This document shows positions 1 to 8,549 of a DNA stretch of 64,000 bases, in pieces. The notes below the pieces were generated by a model that saw only the letters and a program-made list of their open reading frames with translations, did no database searches and had not been told where the DNA came from. The number at the start of each line of letters is the position of its first letter. Within the stretch, counting starts at the first letter, position 1. A program made the translations under genes and the position numbers. Source of the DNA: Clostridium sp. CF012 (GTDB lineage Bacteria; Bacillota; Clostridia; Clostridiales; Clostridiaceae); NCBI RefSeq assembly GCF_018861755.1, contig NZ_JAHLEF010000010.1:62001-126000 (forward strand). The letters run 5' to 3'.

Positions 1-552
1 AATGAGGGATTAGTTTATAGAGAACAGGGAAAAGGAACTTTTGTGTCTACTGCAAAGGCTAATCGTGAAATATCAGATCTTAAAGGTTTTACTGAGCAAA
101 TGCAAGAAAATGGCGTAGTATCAAAAACTAAAATATTATCATTTAAGATTATAGAAGCAACAAAAAAATATAGACTTGAATTGAAAATGCCTGAAGATGA
201 AAATAAAATAATTGAAATTAAAAGACTGAGATTTAGTGATGAACAACCAGTTGCCATTGAAACAGCTTGGCTTCCATATTATTTGTTTAATGGAATGACT
301 AAAGACATTATTGAAAATAAATCATTATACGAGATCTTTCGTGAAAAGTATGGATATCACCCTGATAATGCAAAACAAACCATTGAACCAACAATGCTAA
401 ATGAATATGAAAGTAAACTTCTAAATCAAGAAAACTCGGCTTTGGCTTTAATATTTAGACGAACCACCTATTTAGAAAATCAAATGCCTATTGAGTATAC
501 CAAGGCTATATATAGAAGTGATAAGTATAAATATCAAATAAACTTAAAATGA
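1..552 (+). CDS. GntR-family transcriptional regulator, UTRA domain part (5' end missing)
   Basis: The reading frame is open from base 1, so the gene starts before the window. The first visible residues (REQGKGTFVS) are the wing at the end of a GntR winged-helix DNA-binding domain; the remaining ~170 residues look like a UTRA ligand-binding domain (conserved pattern ..RLRFSDEQPVAIE.. and a C-terminal ..RTTYLENQMPIEYTKA..). In this subfamily the UTRA domain binds a sugar phosphate. It lies 53 bp upstream of murQ-nagA-nagB on the same strand, so a NagR-like repressor sensing GlcNAc-6-P, GlcN-6-P or MurNAc-6-P is the natural inference; the ligand cannot be read from the sequence. Confidence 0.85.
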   Translation, partial: NEGLVYREQGKGTFVSTAKANREISDLKGFTEQMQENGVVSKTKILSFKIIEATKKYRLELKMPEDENKIIEIKRLRFSDEQPVAIETAWLPYYLFNGMTKDIIENKSLYEIFREKYGYHPDNAKQTIEPTMLNEYESKLLNQENSALALIFRRTTYLENQMPIEYTKAIYRSDKYKYQINLK

Positions 553-605
553 GAGAAAAATAATTAGGGTTGTTATTATACTAAAAAGTACGCAGGGAGG
601 GTTTT

Positions 606-1484
606 ATGAAAAAAAATAGTGAGGGTGAATTAAATTTAGACAAAATGAGTACCTATGAAATTCTTAAAAATGTAAATGATGAGGATAAAAAGGTAGCAAT
701 AGCTATTGACAAAGAGCTTATTAATATAGAAAAAGCAGTAGAATTGATCCTTGAAAGCTTTGAAGAAGGTGGGAGACTCTTTTATATTGGCAGTGGTACA
801 AGTGGGAAATTAGGAGTAATGGATGCATCAGAATGTCCTCCTACCTTTGGAGTTTCTGATACTATGGTTCAAGGAATTATTTCAGGTGGAGTGGAAGCCT
901 TAAGTGGATGGCTTGAGCATACAGAGGATGACCCAGACCTTGCTATTAATGATTTAAAAGTGGTAAATATAAATAAAAAAGATGTTTTAGTAGGTATAAC
1001 GGCTAGTGGAAATACTCCTTATGTTGTACGCGCCATGGAATATGCTAAAGGAAGGGGGTGTAAAACCATTGCGCTTATGTGTAACTCAAAGGGGAAAATT
1101 AAAGATATTTGTGAAGTTACTATAGCTATAGAGGTTGGACCAGAAGTAATACTAGGGTCTACTAGAATGAAGGCAGGAACTGCGCAAAAAATGGTTTTAA
1201 ATATGTTAAGCACAGTAGCAATGATTAAACTGGGCAAAACTTATTCGAATTTAATGGTTAATGTACGACCTATTAATAAAAAGCTACAAGAACGGGTACG
1301 GGAAATAGTGAAGCTTGCCACAGGTGTGGATGATACCACCGTAGATGAAATTTTAGAAATTTGTGAATATGATCCTAAAGTTTGCATTGTTAAAATTAAA
1401 GGCGATGTGACCGTTGAAAAAGCAAAAGAAGCCTTAGATAGGAGCAAGGGAAATGTAGCTAAGGCACTGGCAATATTGTTATAA
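606..1484 (+). CDS. murQ: N-acetylmuramic acid 6-phosphate etherase
   Basis: Cleaves the lactyl ether of MurNAc-6-phosphate to give GlcNAc-6-phosphate and D-lactate, the entry step of cytosolic muropeptide sugar recycling. The 292-residue length fits the family. A SIS sugar-phosphate domain is visible, with YIGSGTSGKLG at residues 60-70 followed by the diagnostic ASECPPTFG motif, and ITASGNTPYV near 136. The ATG at 606 follows a GGGAGG ribosome site by a few bases. It is first in a murQ-nagA-nagB series behind a GntR regulator, so its product flows directly to NagA and NagB. The C-terminal part (residues ~230-292) has the helical UBA-like segment found in MurQ. Confidence 0.95.
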   Translation: MKKNSEGELNLDKMSTYEILKNVNDEDKKVAIAIDKELINIEKAVELILESFEEGGRLFYIGSGTSGKLGVMDASECPPTFGVSDTMVQGIISGGVEALSGWLEHTEDDPDLAINDLKVVNINKKDVLVGITASGNTPYVVRAMEYAKGRGCKTIALMCNSKGKIKDICEVTIAIEVGPEVILGSTRMKAGTAQKMVLNMLSTVAMIKLGKTYSNLMVNVRPINKKLQERVREIVKLATGVDDTTVDEILEICEYDPKVCIVKIKGDVTVEKAKEALDRSKGNVAKALAILL

Positions 1485-1556
1485 TTAGATACATGAAAAT
1501 AAATAACATAACTAGCATACTGACTTAAAATTAAAATATATGATGAGGTGATGGAA

Positions 1557-2720
1557 ATGAAAGCTATAGTTAATGGAAAACTTATAATGAAAGATAGAAT
1601 AATGCATGATAGTGTAATAATTTTTGATAAACAAATTACAAACATTATAACTGAGGATAGTTTCCTTCTGTATAAAAAAGAATATAAAGAAGAGTTACAA
1701 GTAATTGATGCTGAGGGTAAATATGTTTCACCTGGATTTATTGATATTCATATTCATGGCTCAGGAGGCTATGACACCATGGATGCCACCTCGGAAGCCT
1801 TAAGAGTTATAAGTACTACAATAGCTGCAAATGGGGTAACAGCATATCTACCTACTACAATGACTATGGATAGTGATAGTATATATAATGCTCTAGATGC
1901 TATAAGAGAAGCAATGTCAACAGAAAATGAGGGGGCAAAGATTTTAGGAGCACATATGGAGGGACCTTTCATAAATGAAAAGTACAAAGGAGCTCAGAAG
2001 GCAGATAATATTATAGAACCAAATTATGATGTTATAGCTGATTATTTAGATATTATTAAAATTATAACTTTGGCACCTGAAAAAGATGAAAACCATAATT
2101 TTATAAAAAAAGTAAAAGAAAATTCTGAAATTACCTTGTCAATAGGTCATTCAGATGCAAGCTATGAAGAGACAATTGTGGCTATTGAGCACGGAATAAC
2201 CCATGCAACTCATACATTCAATGCTATGACTCCCTTGAATCATAGAAAACCAGGCATTGTAGGTGCAATTTTTACAAGTGATATAACCTGTGAGTTAATA
2301 GCGGATATGATACATACTCATCCAGCAATTTTTAATATACTTATAAATGCAAAGCAAAAGGATAAAATTGTACTTATAACAGATTCTATGAGGGCTGGCT
2401 GCATGAAATGTGGTATATATGATCTTGGTGGACAGAAGGTAATAGTTGAAAATGGAGCTGCAAAACTTCAAGATGGTACTTTGGCAGGAAGTGTTTTAAC
2501 CTTAAATAAGGGTGTTAAAAATATGATAATCCAAAGTGATTTAGAAATCTATGAGGCAGTAGCCATGGCATCCAATGTTCCAGCAAAGGTTATTCATATG
2601 GATAATAAAAAGGGAAGTTTAGAGGTGGGGCTAGACGCAGATATAGTAATTTTTGATGAAAACATAGATGTGTGTTTAACAATAGTTGAAGGAAAAATAG
2701 TGTTTCAAACCCAAAAGTAA
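1557..2720 (+). CDS. nagA: N-acetylglucosamine-6-phosphate deacetylase
   Basis: Hydrolyses GlcNAc-6-P to GlcN-6-P and acetate. Amidohydrolase-fold motifs appear in order: metal-site HIHG near residue 63, GAHMEGPF near 131 (metal-binding Glu), SIGHSDA near 196, THTFNAM near 217, and LITDSMRAG near 274 with the catalytic Asp. About 388 residues, the usual length. Frame-compatible starts exist at GTG 1548 and ATG 1551, but the GAGGTG ribosome site at 1545-1550 makes ATG 1557 the well-spaced start. It sits between murQ and nagB and receives the MurQ product. Confidence 0.95.
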   Translation: MKAIVNGKLIMKDRIMHDSVIIFDKQITNIITEDSFLLYKKEYKEELQVIDAEGKYVSPGFIDIHIHGSGGYDTMDATSEALRVISTTIAANGVTAYLPTTMTMDSDSIYNALDAIREAMSTENEGAKILGAHMEGPFINEKYKGAQKADNIIEPNYDVIADYLDIIKIITLAPEKDENHNFIKKVKENSEITLSIGHSDASYEETIVAIEHGITHATHTFNAMTPLNHRKPGIVGAIFTSDITCELIADMIHTHPAIFNILINAKQKDKIVLITDSMRAGCMKCGIYDLGGQKVIVENGAAKLQDGTLAGSVLTLNKGVKNMIIQSDLEIYEAVAMASNVPAKVIHMDNKKGSLEVGLDADIVIFDENIDVCLTIVEGKIVFQTQK

Positions 2721-2752
2721 AATTTTGGGTATTATTATGAGGTGGTGCAAAT

Positions 2753-3478
2753 ATGAGAATAATAGTAGTAGATAATTATGAAGAAATGAGTAAAAAAGCT
2801 GCAATGATGATAGCAAGTCAAATAATGCTAAAGCCAAATAGTGTGTTAGGACTGGCTACTGGAGATACTCCACTTGGAATGTATAAGGAATTAATTTCAT
2901 TATATAGCAAAAATGAAGTGGATTTTAAAGAGGTTACAACCTTTAACTTGGACGAATATTATGGACTTAATAGAGAAAATCATGAAAGTTATTATAATTA
3001 TATGATTGTTAATTTATTTAAGCATGTAGATATAAACATGGAAAATATTAATGTGCCCAATGGTATGGCAGAGAATGTTGATGCTGTATGCTTAGACTAT
3101 GAGGATAAAATAAAAGAAGCTCACGGCATTGATATGCAAGTGCTAGGTATAGGTGGAAATGGGCACATTGGATTCAATGAACCAAATGTGAATTTTGAGG
3201 CACAAACCCATTTAGTAAATCTTGATGAAGAAACTATAGAAGCTAATTCTAGATTTTTTGACTCCATAGAGGATGTGCCAGTAAAAGCTATAAGTATGGG
3301 AATAAAGACAATAATGAACTCCAAGAAGATCATTCTACTTGCCAATGGAATAGGCAAGGCGGAAGCAATAGAAAGAGCAGTTAAAGGCAAAATAAGTCCT
3401 AAAGTACCTGCATCTATCTTGCAGCTACATAATGATGTAACACTAATTTTAGATAAGGAAGCTGCCAGCCTTTTATAA
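2753..3478 (+). CDS. nagB: Glucosamine-6-phosphate deaminase
   Basis: Converts GlcN-6-P to fructose-6-P plus ammonia, sending recycled amino sugar into glycolysis. The 241-residue protein shows the family marks: LATGDTPLGMY near residue 36 (phosphate loop), NLDEYYGL near 64 with the catalytic Asp, and GIGGNGHIGFNEP near 131 with the catalytic His and Glu. The short form without an allosteric extension is typical of Firmicutes. A GAGGTGG ribosome site lies just upstream. It is last in the operon and is followed at once by a strong terminator. Confidence 0.96.
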   Translation: MRIIVVDNYEEMSKKAAMMIASQIMLKPNSVLGLATGDTPLGMYKELISLYSKNEVDFKEVTTFNLDEYYGLNRENHESYYNYMIVNLFKHVDINMENINVPNGMAENVDAVCLDYEDKIKEAHGIDMQVLGIGGNGHIGFNEPNVNFEAQTHLVNLDEETIEANSRFFDSIEDVPVKAISMGIKTIMNSKKIILLANGIGKAEAIERAVKGKISPKVPASILQLHNDVTLILDKEAASLL

Positions 3479-3480
3479 AA

Positions 3481-3555
3481 CAAAACACCTATACTAGATA
3501 ATGAACTGTCTCCTGTAAGTAGACAGTTCATTATTAAACTAGTGTAGGTGTTTTG
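3481..3555. terminator. Bidirectional terminator between nagB and the CBS-domain gene
   Basis: Two nested perfect or near-perfect stems: CAAAACACCTATACTAG (3481-3497) pairs with 3539-3555 (one G-T wobble), and TAATGAACTGTCT (3499-3511) pairs with AGACAGTTCATTA (3521-3533). T-rich sequence follows on the + strand and an A-run precedes it, so it can end both the nag operon and the convergent gene. Confidence 0.85.
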
Positions 3556-3570
3556 TTTATTTCTCGTGAG

Positions 3571-4011
3571 TTATGTTGCTATTAATTTAAATCCTCTAAT
3601 TTCGTTATTATCGTATAATAAATTAAAACAATAAGTTATTATATCACTTCTTTTAATTATTCCTATAAAAATATTATTATCATCTACAACAGGAATAAAG
3701 TTTTGATCCTTTGCTAGAGATATTAAACACTCTATATCTGAATTAATTAATACTGCTGTGTTACAGATGTGCATAGGAATATCACTAATTAAAATTTTAC
3801 TTGTATCATTAAAACTTAAATTTGGAGTATTCTTTAGTTTCCATAATAAATCACCTTCTGTTAAAGTACCTACATAATGGCCTTTTTCATTTACTAAGGG
3901 CACAGCAGCATACCTATGGTACTCCATTCGTTCTAATGCTTGCCTCATAGTAGAGCTTGGCTTTTCATAAACAACTTCATTTTTAGGCGTAAGAAAAAAA
4001 GCTATGTTCAT
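3571..4011 (-). CDS. Tandem CBS-domain protein
   Basis: A 146-residue protein made of two CBS repeats: residues ~17-75 (..MRQALERMEYHRYAAVPLVNEKGHYVGTLTEGDL..) and ~80-135 (..CLISLAKDQNFIPVVDDNNIFIGIIKRSDII..). Stand-alone CBS pairs bind adenine nucleotides such as AMP, ATP or NAD and often act as energy-state sensors. No enzyme domain is attached. It is transcribed toward nagB and ends at a shared terminator. Its target is unknown. Confidence 0.85.
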   Translation of the reverse strand: MNIAFFLTPKNEVVYEKPSSTMRQALERMEYHRYAAVPLVNEKGHYVGTLTEGDLLWKLKNTPNLSFNDTSKILISDIPMHICNTAVLINSDIECLISLAKDQNFIPVVDDNNIFIGIIKRSDIITYCFNLLYDNNEIRGFKLIAT

Positions 4012-4470
4012 ATTTACCCATCCTTTAAAAATTTTATTTTACCAGTTATCTTACAACCTTATTATACCATGTTTCTTTTGTTTATTGATGTATAATCTAT
4101 TAAAATTGAAGCTATTTTATAAATGATTTGTAAAATGGTTAAAAAAGATTTGCAACCACTAATTATTAATGAATTTAATAATGGACTTTACATGAATTTT
4201 AGTCTAAAATACTAAAATAACAGGTTAAATAGTAATTATGTCATAATAATAAGGTATAATGGTAATAAGGAACTAGAGGAATGTTATTTTAATATAACAT
4301 ATAGACAAATGTAAAAAAATGAAGAGCGAGGGGGGGGGAATTGTTTTTTTAAGATGAAAAAATATTAGTAAATTACCGTCAAAGTGTCCCAATAAGGAAA
4401 TTGTAAGAAGAGCAACCTTTAGAATATTAAGTACAGCAATTATATATAATTTAATTTTACGGAGGTTAGT
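4012..4470. other. 459-bp intergenic region with G9 tract and a start-less reading frame
   Basis: Contains the divergent upstream sequences of the CBS gene and the PH-domain pair. A run of nine G (4330-4338) is followed by T7 (4344-4350) and A-rich sequence. From about 4358 a frame without ATG runs about 38 codons (ending ..RILSTAIIYNLILRRLV) and stops at a TGA that overlaps the next gene's ATG (ATGA). It may be a frameshifted small gene; no other gene is visible. Confidence 0.5.
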
Positions 4471-4929
4471 ATGAAAAAAATTTCAGCATATTCACGAAAA
4501 ATATGGACAATAAAAGGATTAATCGCAACAGGCATATTTTTAGCAATTGCTGTAGCATTAAATATATCTTTAGAGTTCAATGATCTATGGAAATATGTAA
4601 TAATTTTTAGTATATATGGATTAGCATTAATAATATTAATAAACTCTTTATTTATGTCAAAATATAGATATGAAAAATATAGATATGAAATAGACGCCCA
4701 AAAAATTATTTTAAGATATGGAGTATTCAATGAAAAAAATATAGTTATTCCTATGAAAAAAGTTAAGTACGTAGATATAAAGCAAGGAATAATTTTAAAA
4801 AAATATAAACTTATAGACCTAAATGTGCATACTGCTGGGGGTTTTTATGTAATTCCTTGTTTGGACATTGAAGTAGGAAAGAAAACTCAGATCAGTATTG
4901 CAAAATTTATTCAGGAGAGAAGTATATGA
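4471..4929 (+). CDS. Bacterial PH-domain membrane protein (YdbS-like)
   Basis: A 152-residue protein with two hydrophobic helices (about residues 18-35 and 43-62) followed by a bPH2 fold region (YRYEIDAQKIILRYGVF.. to ..IPCLDIEV). It overlaps the next gene, which has the same architecture, by 4 bases (ATGA), so the two are translationally coupled and probably form a complex, as in the ydbS-ydbT pair of Bacillus. The ribosome site is ACGGAGG at 4459-4465. Function in the envelope is unknown for the family. Confidence 0.75.
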   Translation: MKKISAYSRKIWTIKGLIATGIFLAIAVALNISLEFNDLWKYVIIFSIYGLALIILINSLFMSKYRYEKYRYEIDAQKIILRYGVFNEKNIVIPMKKVKYVDIKQGIILKKYKLIDLNVHTAGGFYVIPCLDIEVGKKTQISIAKFIQERSI

Positions 4930-5846
4930 GAGAATTAAAAAATAATGACGAAAACGAAGATGAAAATGAATTTGAAGAGAGCATAAAAGAATTTACTCCA
5001 CCTTTAAAAGATTTATTTATGATGGCAACAATTGCTAGTATTATTCTAGTGGGATTATCTATAATAATAGCTTTTTACTTTAAGGTGGGAGATATAATAA
5101 TTTTTAGTATGTTATTTATTTCATGGATAGTATGTACTATTGTAACTTTAATAAAATATTATAAATATACAGTTATAAGAGAGGTCAACACTATTAAACT
5201 ATCCTATGGGTTGTTCCATAAAAAGGAAGTATCTATTCAGGTAAAGGGAATTCAAACTTTAACGATAGTAGAGGGGATTATTCAAAAACCACTAGGTTAT
5301 TTTTCATTAAAGGTGGAAACTATAGGTTGTGGAAAAGATAAAGGCGAAAGCATAATGATTTGCCCTATTGCTAAAAGTAAAGTACTTAATAAGTTTTGTG
5401 AAGATATTTTACCAGAAATGAATATTACTTACGATTTAAGAATTCCACCCCAAAAAGCTTTAAATGGATTTCTATTATTTAAATTATTAGAGGCGGTTTT
5501 GATAATAGGTCTAATAGCTATATTTCTTCCTTATGGATACTATGCATTTTTACTAATTCCGATTTTATTATTTTGCCACAGTATAAGATTTAAGGATAAT
5601 GGTTTGTACTATGGTAGTGATTTTATTGTTATGCGGTTTAGAAAATTACATAGGGAAACAGTTATAATCAAAAAGGATTGTATTCAGTCTTTTGAAAAAG
5701 AACAAAACATTTTTCAAAAGAGAAGAGCTATTGCTAAATATAAAGTATATATAGCTACAGCTGGTTTAGGTAAATCATACAAGGTTGGATATATAAGTGA
5801 AAATAATCACAAGTCATATGCCTCTAAGGTGGTAGTTAATTTATAA
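4926..5846 (+). CDS. Bacterial PH-domain membrane protein (YdbT-like)
   Basis: A 306-residue protein with an acidic N-terminus (NDENEDENEFEESIKEF), TM helices near 33-52, 57-77 and 180-215, and two bPH2-like segments: one starting YTVIREVNTIKLSYGLFHKKE near residue 80, the second LYYGSDFIVMRFRKLHRETV near 235. Larger YdbT partners usually carry several bPH2 repeats. ATG 4926 overlaps the stop of its partner. No further operon member follows closely (88 bp to the next gene). Confidence 0.75.
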   Translation: MRELKNNDENEDENEFEESIKEFTPPLKDLFMMATIASIILVGLSIIIAFYFKVGDIIIFSMLFISWIVCTIVTLIKYYKYTVIREVNTIKLSYGLFHKKEVSIQVKGIQTLTIVEGIIQKPLGYFSLKVETIGCGKDKGESIMICPIAKSKVLNKFCEDILPEMNITYDLRIPPQKALNGFLLFKLLEAVLIIGLIAIFLPYGYYAFLLIPILLFCHSIRFKDNGLYYGSDFIVMRFRKLHRETVIIKKDCIQSFEKEQNIFQKRRAIAKYKVYIATAGLGKSYKVGYISENNHKSYASKVVVNL

Positions 5847-5943
5847 TTATGTGTTTATTCAAATGTTGGTATAAAAATAGACTGGCCTACTGACGATTAT
5901 TTTTTTGAAGACTTATTTATAAAAACACTAAGGAGTGAGCAGG

Positions 5944-7857
5944 ATGAATTTTTCAGCTGTTGATGAATATAAAAAGGCTAGTAAATCAGCTAAACTTAGA
6001 TATTACATGGACATATCAAAAGGAAATTCAGGGCACATATCATCTTTAGATAGTATTTTAAAAAAACTAGACATAGTAGCAGAGATCCCCTTAGGAATAA
6101 AAAGCATTCCATTAAAAAAGATAATAGGAACTTATTTTTATACAAGGAGTAGGGATTTCGCAATGAATTTTCTTCCACTAGCTAATGAAGATAGTGAGTT
6201 TTCCACAAAATGGAAAGCGGTCTATACTCATCATATTAATGATGGAATAACTGATCCCATTAAAATTTATGAGTACATGAATGAATTCTATGTTATGGAA
6301 GGAAATAAGAGGGTAAGCGTATTAAAATATGTAGATGCTTATGCAATAGAAGGAGAAATTACTAGATTAGTTCCTAAAAGAGATGAGATGGATTTAAAAA
6401 ACACAATATATTATGAGTTTTTAGATTTTAACAATAGCACAGGGATAAATGCTATTTGGTTTACAAGTGAGGGCAGCTTTCCACTCCTTTTCAAATATCT
6501 GGATGAATATAATCCAAAGCTTACCTTGTTTTCAAATAAATACGAGCATTTTTTAAAAAATGTTTATTCACCCTTTAGAAATATCTTTTATGAATTAGGT
6601 GGAGATAAGTTAAATATCACCACAGGGGATGCATTACTAGAGTATATAAAAATATATGGTATTTCAGAAGAATTTATAGAAAGAAAGAGAAAATTAAGAG
6701 TTGGAAAATTCTTAACTGAACTTGTGATACTATCTAAAAATAATGCAGTAGATATTCAAACGCAGCCTTTTGATGTGCATAAGAAAAATGTTATCACATC
6801 AATTACAAATTTAGTAACCACACATAAAAAGTTAAGAGTGGCTTTCGTTTTTGAAAAAACAATTGATACCTCAGGTTGGAGTTATGTTCATAACTTAGGA
6901 AGAATGTACGCTCAGAAACAATTAGGCAGTGAAATTGAAACTTTTGTTATAGAAAATTTTCAAAATGATGGTGATAGCTATGAAAGATTAAGTGAGTTAT
7001 GTGAAGAGGATTATGATATTATTTTTACTACATGTTCATATTACCTTAATATAACTTTGAGAGCAGCTTTAAAATATGACAATATTAAGTTTTTTAACTG
7101 TTCACCAGTAAAGGCCTATAGAAATGTAAGTACCTATTTCGGACGCTCTCATGAACCAAGGTTTTTAATGGGCCTTATTGCAGGTACAATTACAAAATCA
7201 AACGTTATAGGATATATAGATATTTATAATGAAACAGAGATTGTAACAGGAATTAATGCTTTTGCACTAGGTGTTAAAACAGTAAATCCTAATGCTAAAG
7301 TTATGATTTCATGGCTTAATGAAACAGGGGATGTAAATCATTCTAAAGAATTAATTCAAAACCTTAAGAGCTGTGGTGCAGATCTTATAATGCAAAATGA
7401 CCTAATAGCTTTAGGTAAGGGTTCAAGAGACTTTGGTTTATATTCTTTAAAATATAGTGAAAAAGAGGAAAGATGGATACCCGAAGTAAATTATGGTTTA
7501 ATTACATGGGACTGGGGAGAATTTTACGAAAAAATACTTAGAAATATCGTAAATGGTAGTTTTAAAGGCATATTTAGCACTGAATCCAAACGTGTAAGCT
7601 TTTGGTGGGGAATGGACTCAGGCCTTGTGGATATTATTTATTCAAAACATAATGTGCCAATCCAAACTCAAAAGCTAGTAGATATTATGAGAGAATTAAT
7701 TATTGAAAATAGATTTCACACTTTTGCTGGGCCGGTGCAGGATAGCTTTGGTGAAATCAGAATAAAGGATGGCGACATAGGAAACTATGAGGATATGCTT
7801 TATATGGACTGGTTTGTAGATAATGTGGTGGGAGAACTTCCAAGGGAAGAAGAATAG
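5944..7857 (+). CDS. Cytosolic protein with ParB/Srx-like N-domain and BMP (PnrA-like) ligand-binding domain
   Basis: About 637 residues. ATG 5944 is preferred over the in-frame GTG 5935, because AAGGAG at 5929-5934 is well spaced only for the ATG. No signal peptide or lipobox is present, unlike normal BMP-family binding proteins. Residues ~95-135 read like a ParB/sulfiredoxin-like module (DPIKIYEYMNEFYVMEGNKR then VSVLKY). From ~294 to the end it resembles the basic membrane protein family (KLRVAFVFEKTID, GYIDIYNETEIVTGINAFAL, VNPNAKVMISWL, ITWDWGEFY), which binds purine nucleosides in known members. A metallophosphoesterase follows 19 bp downstream. An intracellular nucleoside sensor is an inference. 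Confidence 0.7.
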   Translation: MNFSAVDEYKKASKSAKLRYYMDISKGNSGHISSLDSILKKLDIVAEIPLGIKSIPLKKIIGTYFYTRSRDFAMNFLPLANEDSEFSTKWKAVYTHHINDGITDPIKIYEYMNEFYVMEGNKRVSVLKYVDAYAIEGEITRLVPKRDEMDLKNTIYYEFLDFNNSTGINAIWFTSEGSFPLLFKYLDEYNPKLTLFSNKYEHFLKNVYSPFRNIFYELGGDKLNITTGDALLEYIKIYGISEEFIERKRKLRVGKFLTELVILSKNNAVDIQTQPFDVHKKNVITSITNLVTTHKKLRVAFVFEKTIDTSGWSYVHNLGRMYAQKQLGSEIETFVIENFQNDGDSYERLSELCEEDYDIIFTTCSYYLNITLRAALKYDNIKFFNCSPVKAYRNVSTYFGRSHEPRFLMGLIAGTITKSNVIGYIDIYNETEIVTGINAFALGVKTVNPNAKVMISWLNETGDVNHSKELIQNLKSCGADLIMQNDLIALGKGSRDFGLYSLKYSEKEERWIPEVNYGLITWDWGEFYEKILRNIVNGSFKGIFSTESKRVSFWWGMDSGLVDIIYSKHNVPIQTQKLVDIMRELIIENRFHTFAGPVQDSFGEIRIKDGDIGNYEDMLYMDWFVDNVVGELPREEE

Positions 7858-7876
7858 AATCTCAAAAGATAAGTAG

Positions 7877-8473
7877 GTGATTAAAGTTAAAGTATTATTA
7901 GTTTCAGATATTGAAGATAGCTATATTTGGGATCACTTTGATTATGAAAGATTTAGTGAAATTGAGCTGGTAATATCCTGTGGAGATTTAAAAGCAGAAT
8001 ATCTAGAATATATAGCTGATATGATTAAAGCACCAGTAATTTATGTTAACGGTAATCATGATACAAGGTACTTAAACAATCCACCAGCTGGATGTATCCC
8101 TATTGATGATAAAATTTTTGTGTATAAAAATCTTAGAATACTAGGCCTTGGAGGATCTATTGACTATAATAAAGGTCCTTTTCAATATTCACAAAAGGAA
8201 ATGCAAAAAAGAGTTGCAAAACTAAAGTTGAGTTTATGGAAGAACAAAGGATTTGATATATTAGTAACCCATTCACCAGCAAAAGGTATGGGGGATGCAA
8301 AAGATCCTTGCCATCAAGGCTTTGAAGTATTTATAGATGTTTTAAATAAATATTCTCCGAAATATTTTTTTTATGGTCACCAGCATTTGGAGTATGGAAA
8401 AGGTGAAAGAAGAATGATTTATAACACCACAACGCTTATAAATGCATTTAGATATTATATTATTGAGATATAA
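7877..8473 (+). CDS. Calcineurin-like metallophosphoesterase
   Basis: A 198-residue protein with the metallophosphoesterase metal ligands in order: a diverged first motif (LLVSDIEDSYI), SCGDLKAEY near 35, VNGNHDTRY near 55, VTHSPAKGMGD near 132 and FFYGHQHLEYG near 164. The first motif has SDIEDS in place of DxHG, so one ligand is altered. Start is the GTG at 7877; no in-frame ATG lies near. It is 19 bp behind the BMP-domain gene and probably cotranscribed. Substrate unknown. Confidence 0.8.
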   Translation: MIKVKVLLVSDIEDSYIWDHFDYERFSEIELVISCGDLKAEYLEYIADMIKAPVIYVNGNHDTRYLNNPPAGCIPIDDKIFVYKNLRILGLGGSIDYNKGPFQYSQKEMQKRVAKLKLSLWKNKGFDILVTHSPAKGMGDAKDPCHQGFEVFIDVLNKYSPKYFFYGHQHLEYGKGERRMIYNTTTLINAFRYYIIEI

Positions 8474-8503
8474 GAAGCCCATGGGTAATTACCCATGGGC
8501 TTC
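8474..8503. terminator. Palindromic terminator after the metallophosphoesterase gene
   Basis: A perfect 30-bp palindrome made of GAAGCCCATGGGTAA and its complement lies directly after the TAA stop and is followed by TCAATATTTTC. It can stop transcription from both converging genes. Confidence 0.8.
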
Positions 8504-8549
8504 TCAATATTTTCATGTACATAAGTTAATTATATCCTACTACCTAAGT

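Noticed and set aside
1019-1645. Long open frames on the minus strand across murQ and nagA
   Set aside because: They are antisense to strongly recognised enzymes, have no ribosome sites and show low-complexity hydrophobic translations typical of shadow frames.
4123-4215. A 30-codon frame starting at ATG 4123
   Set aside because: No ribosome binding site precedes it and the product has no notable feature.
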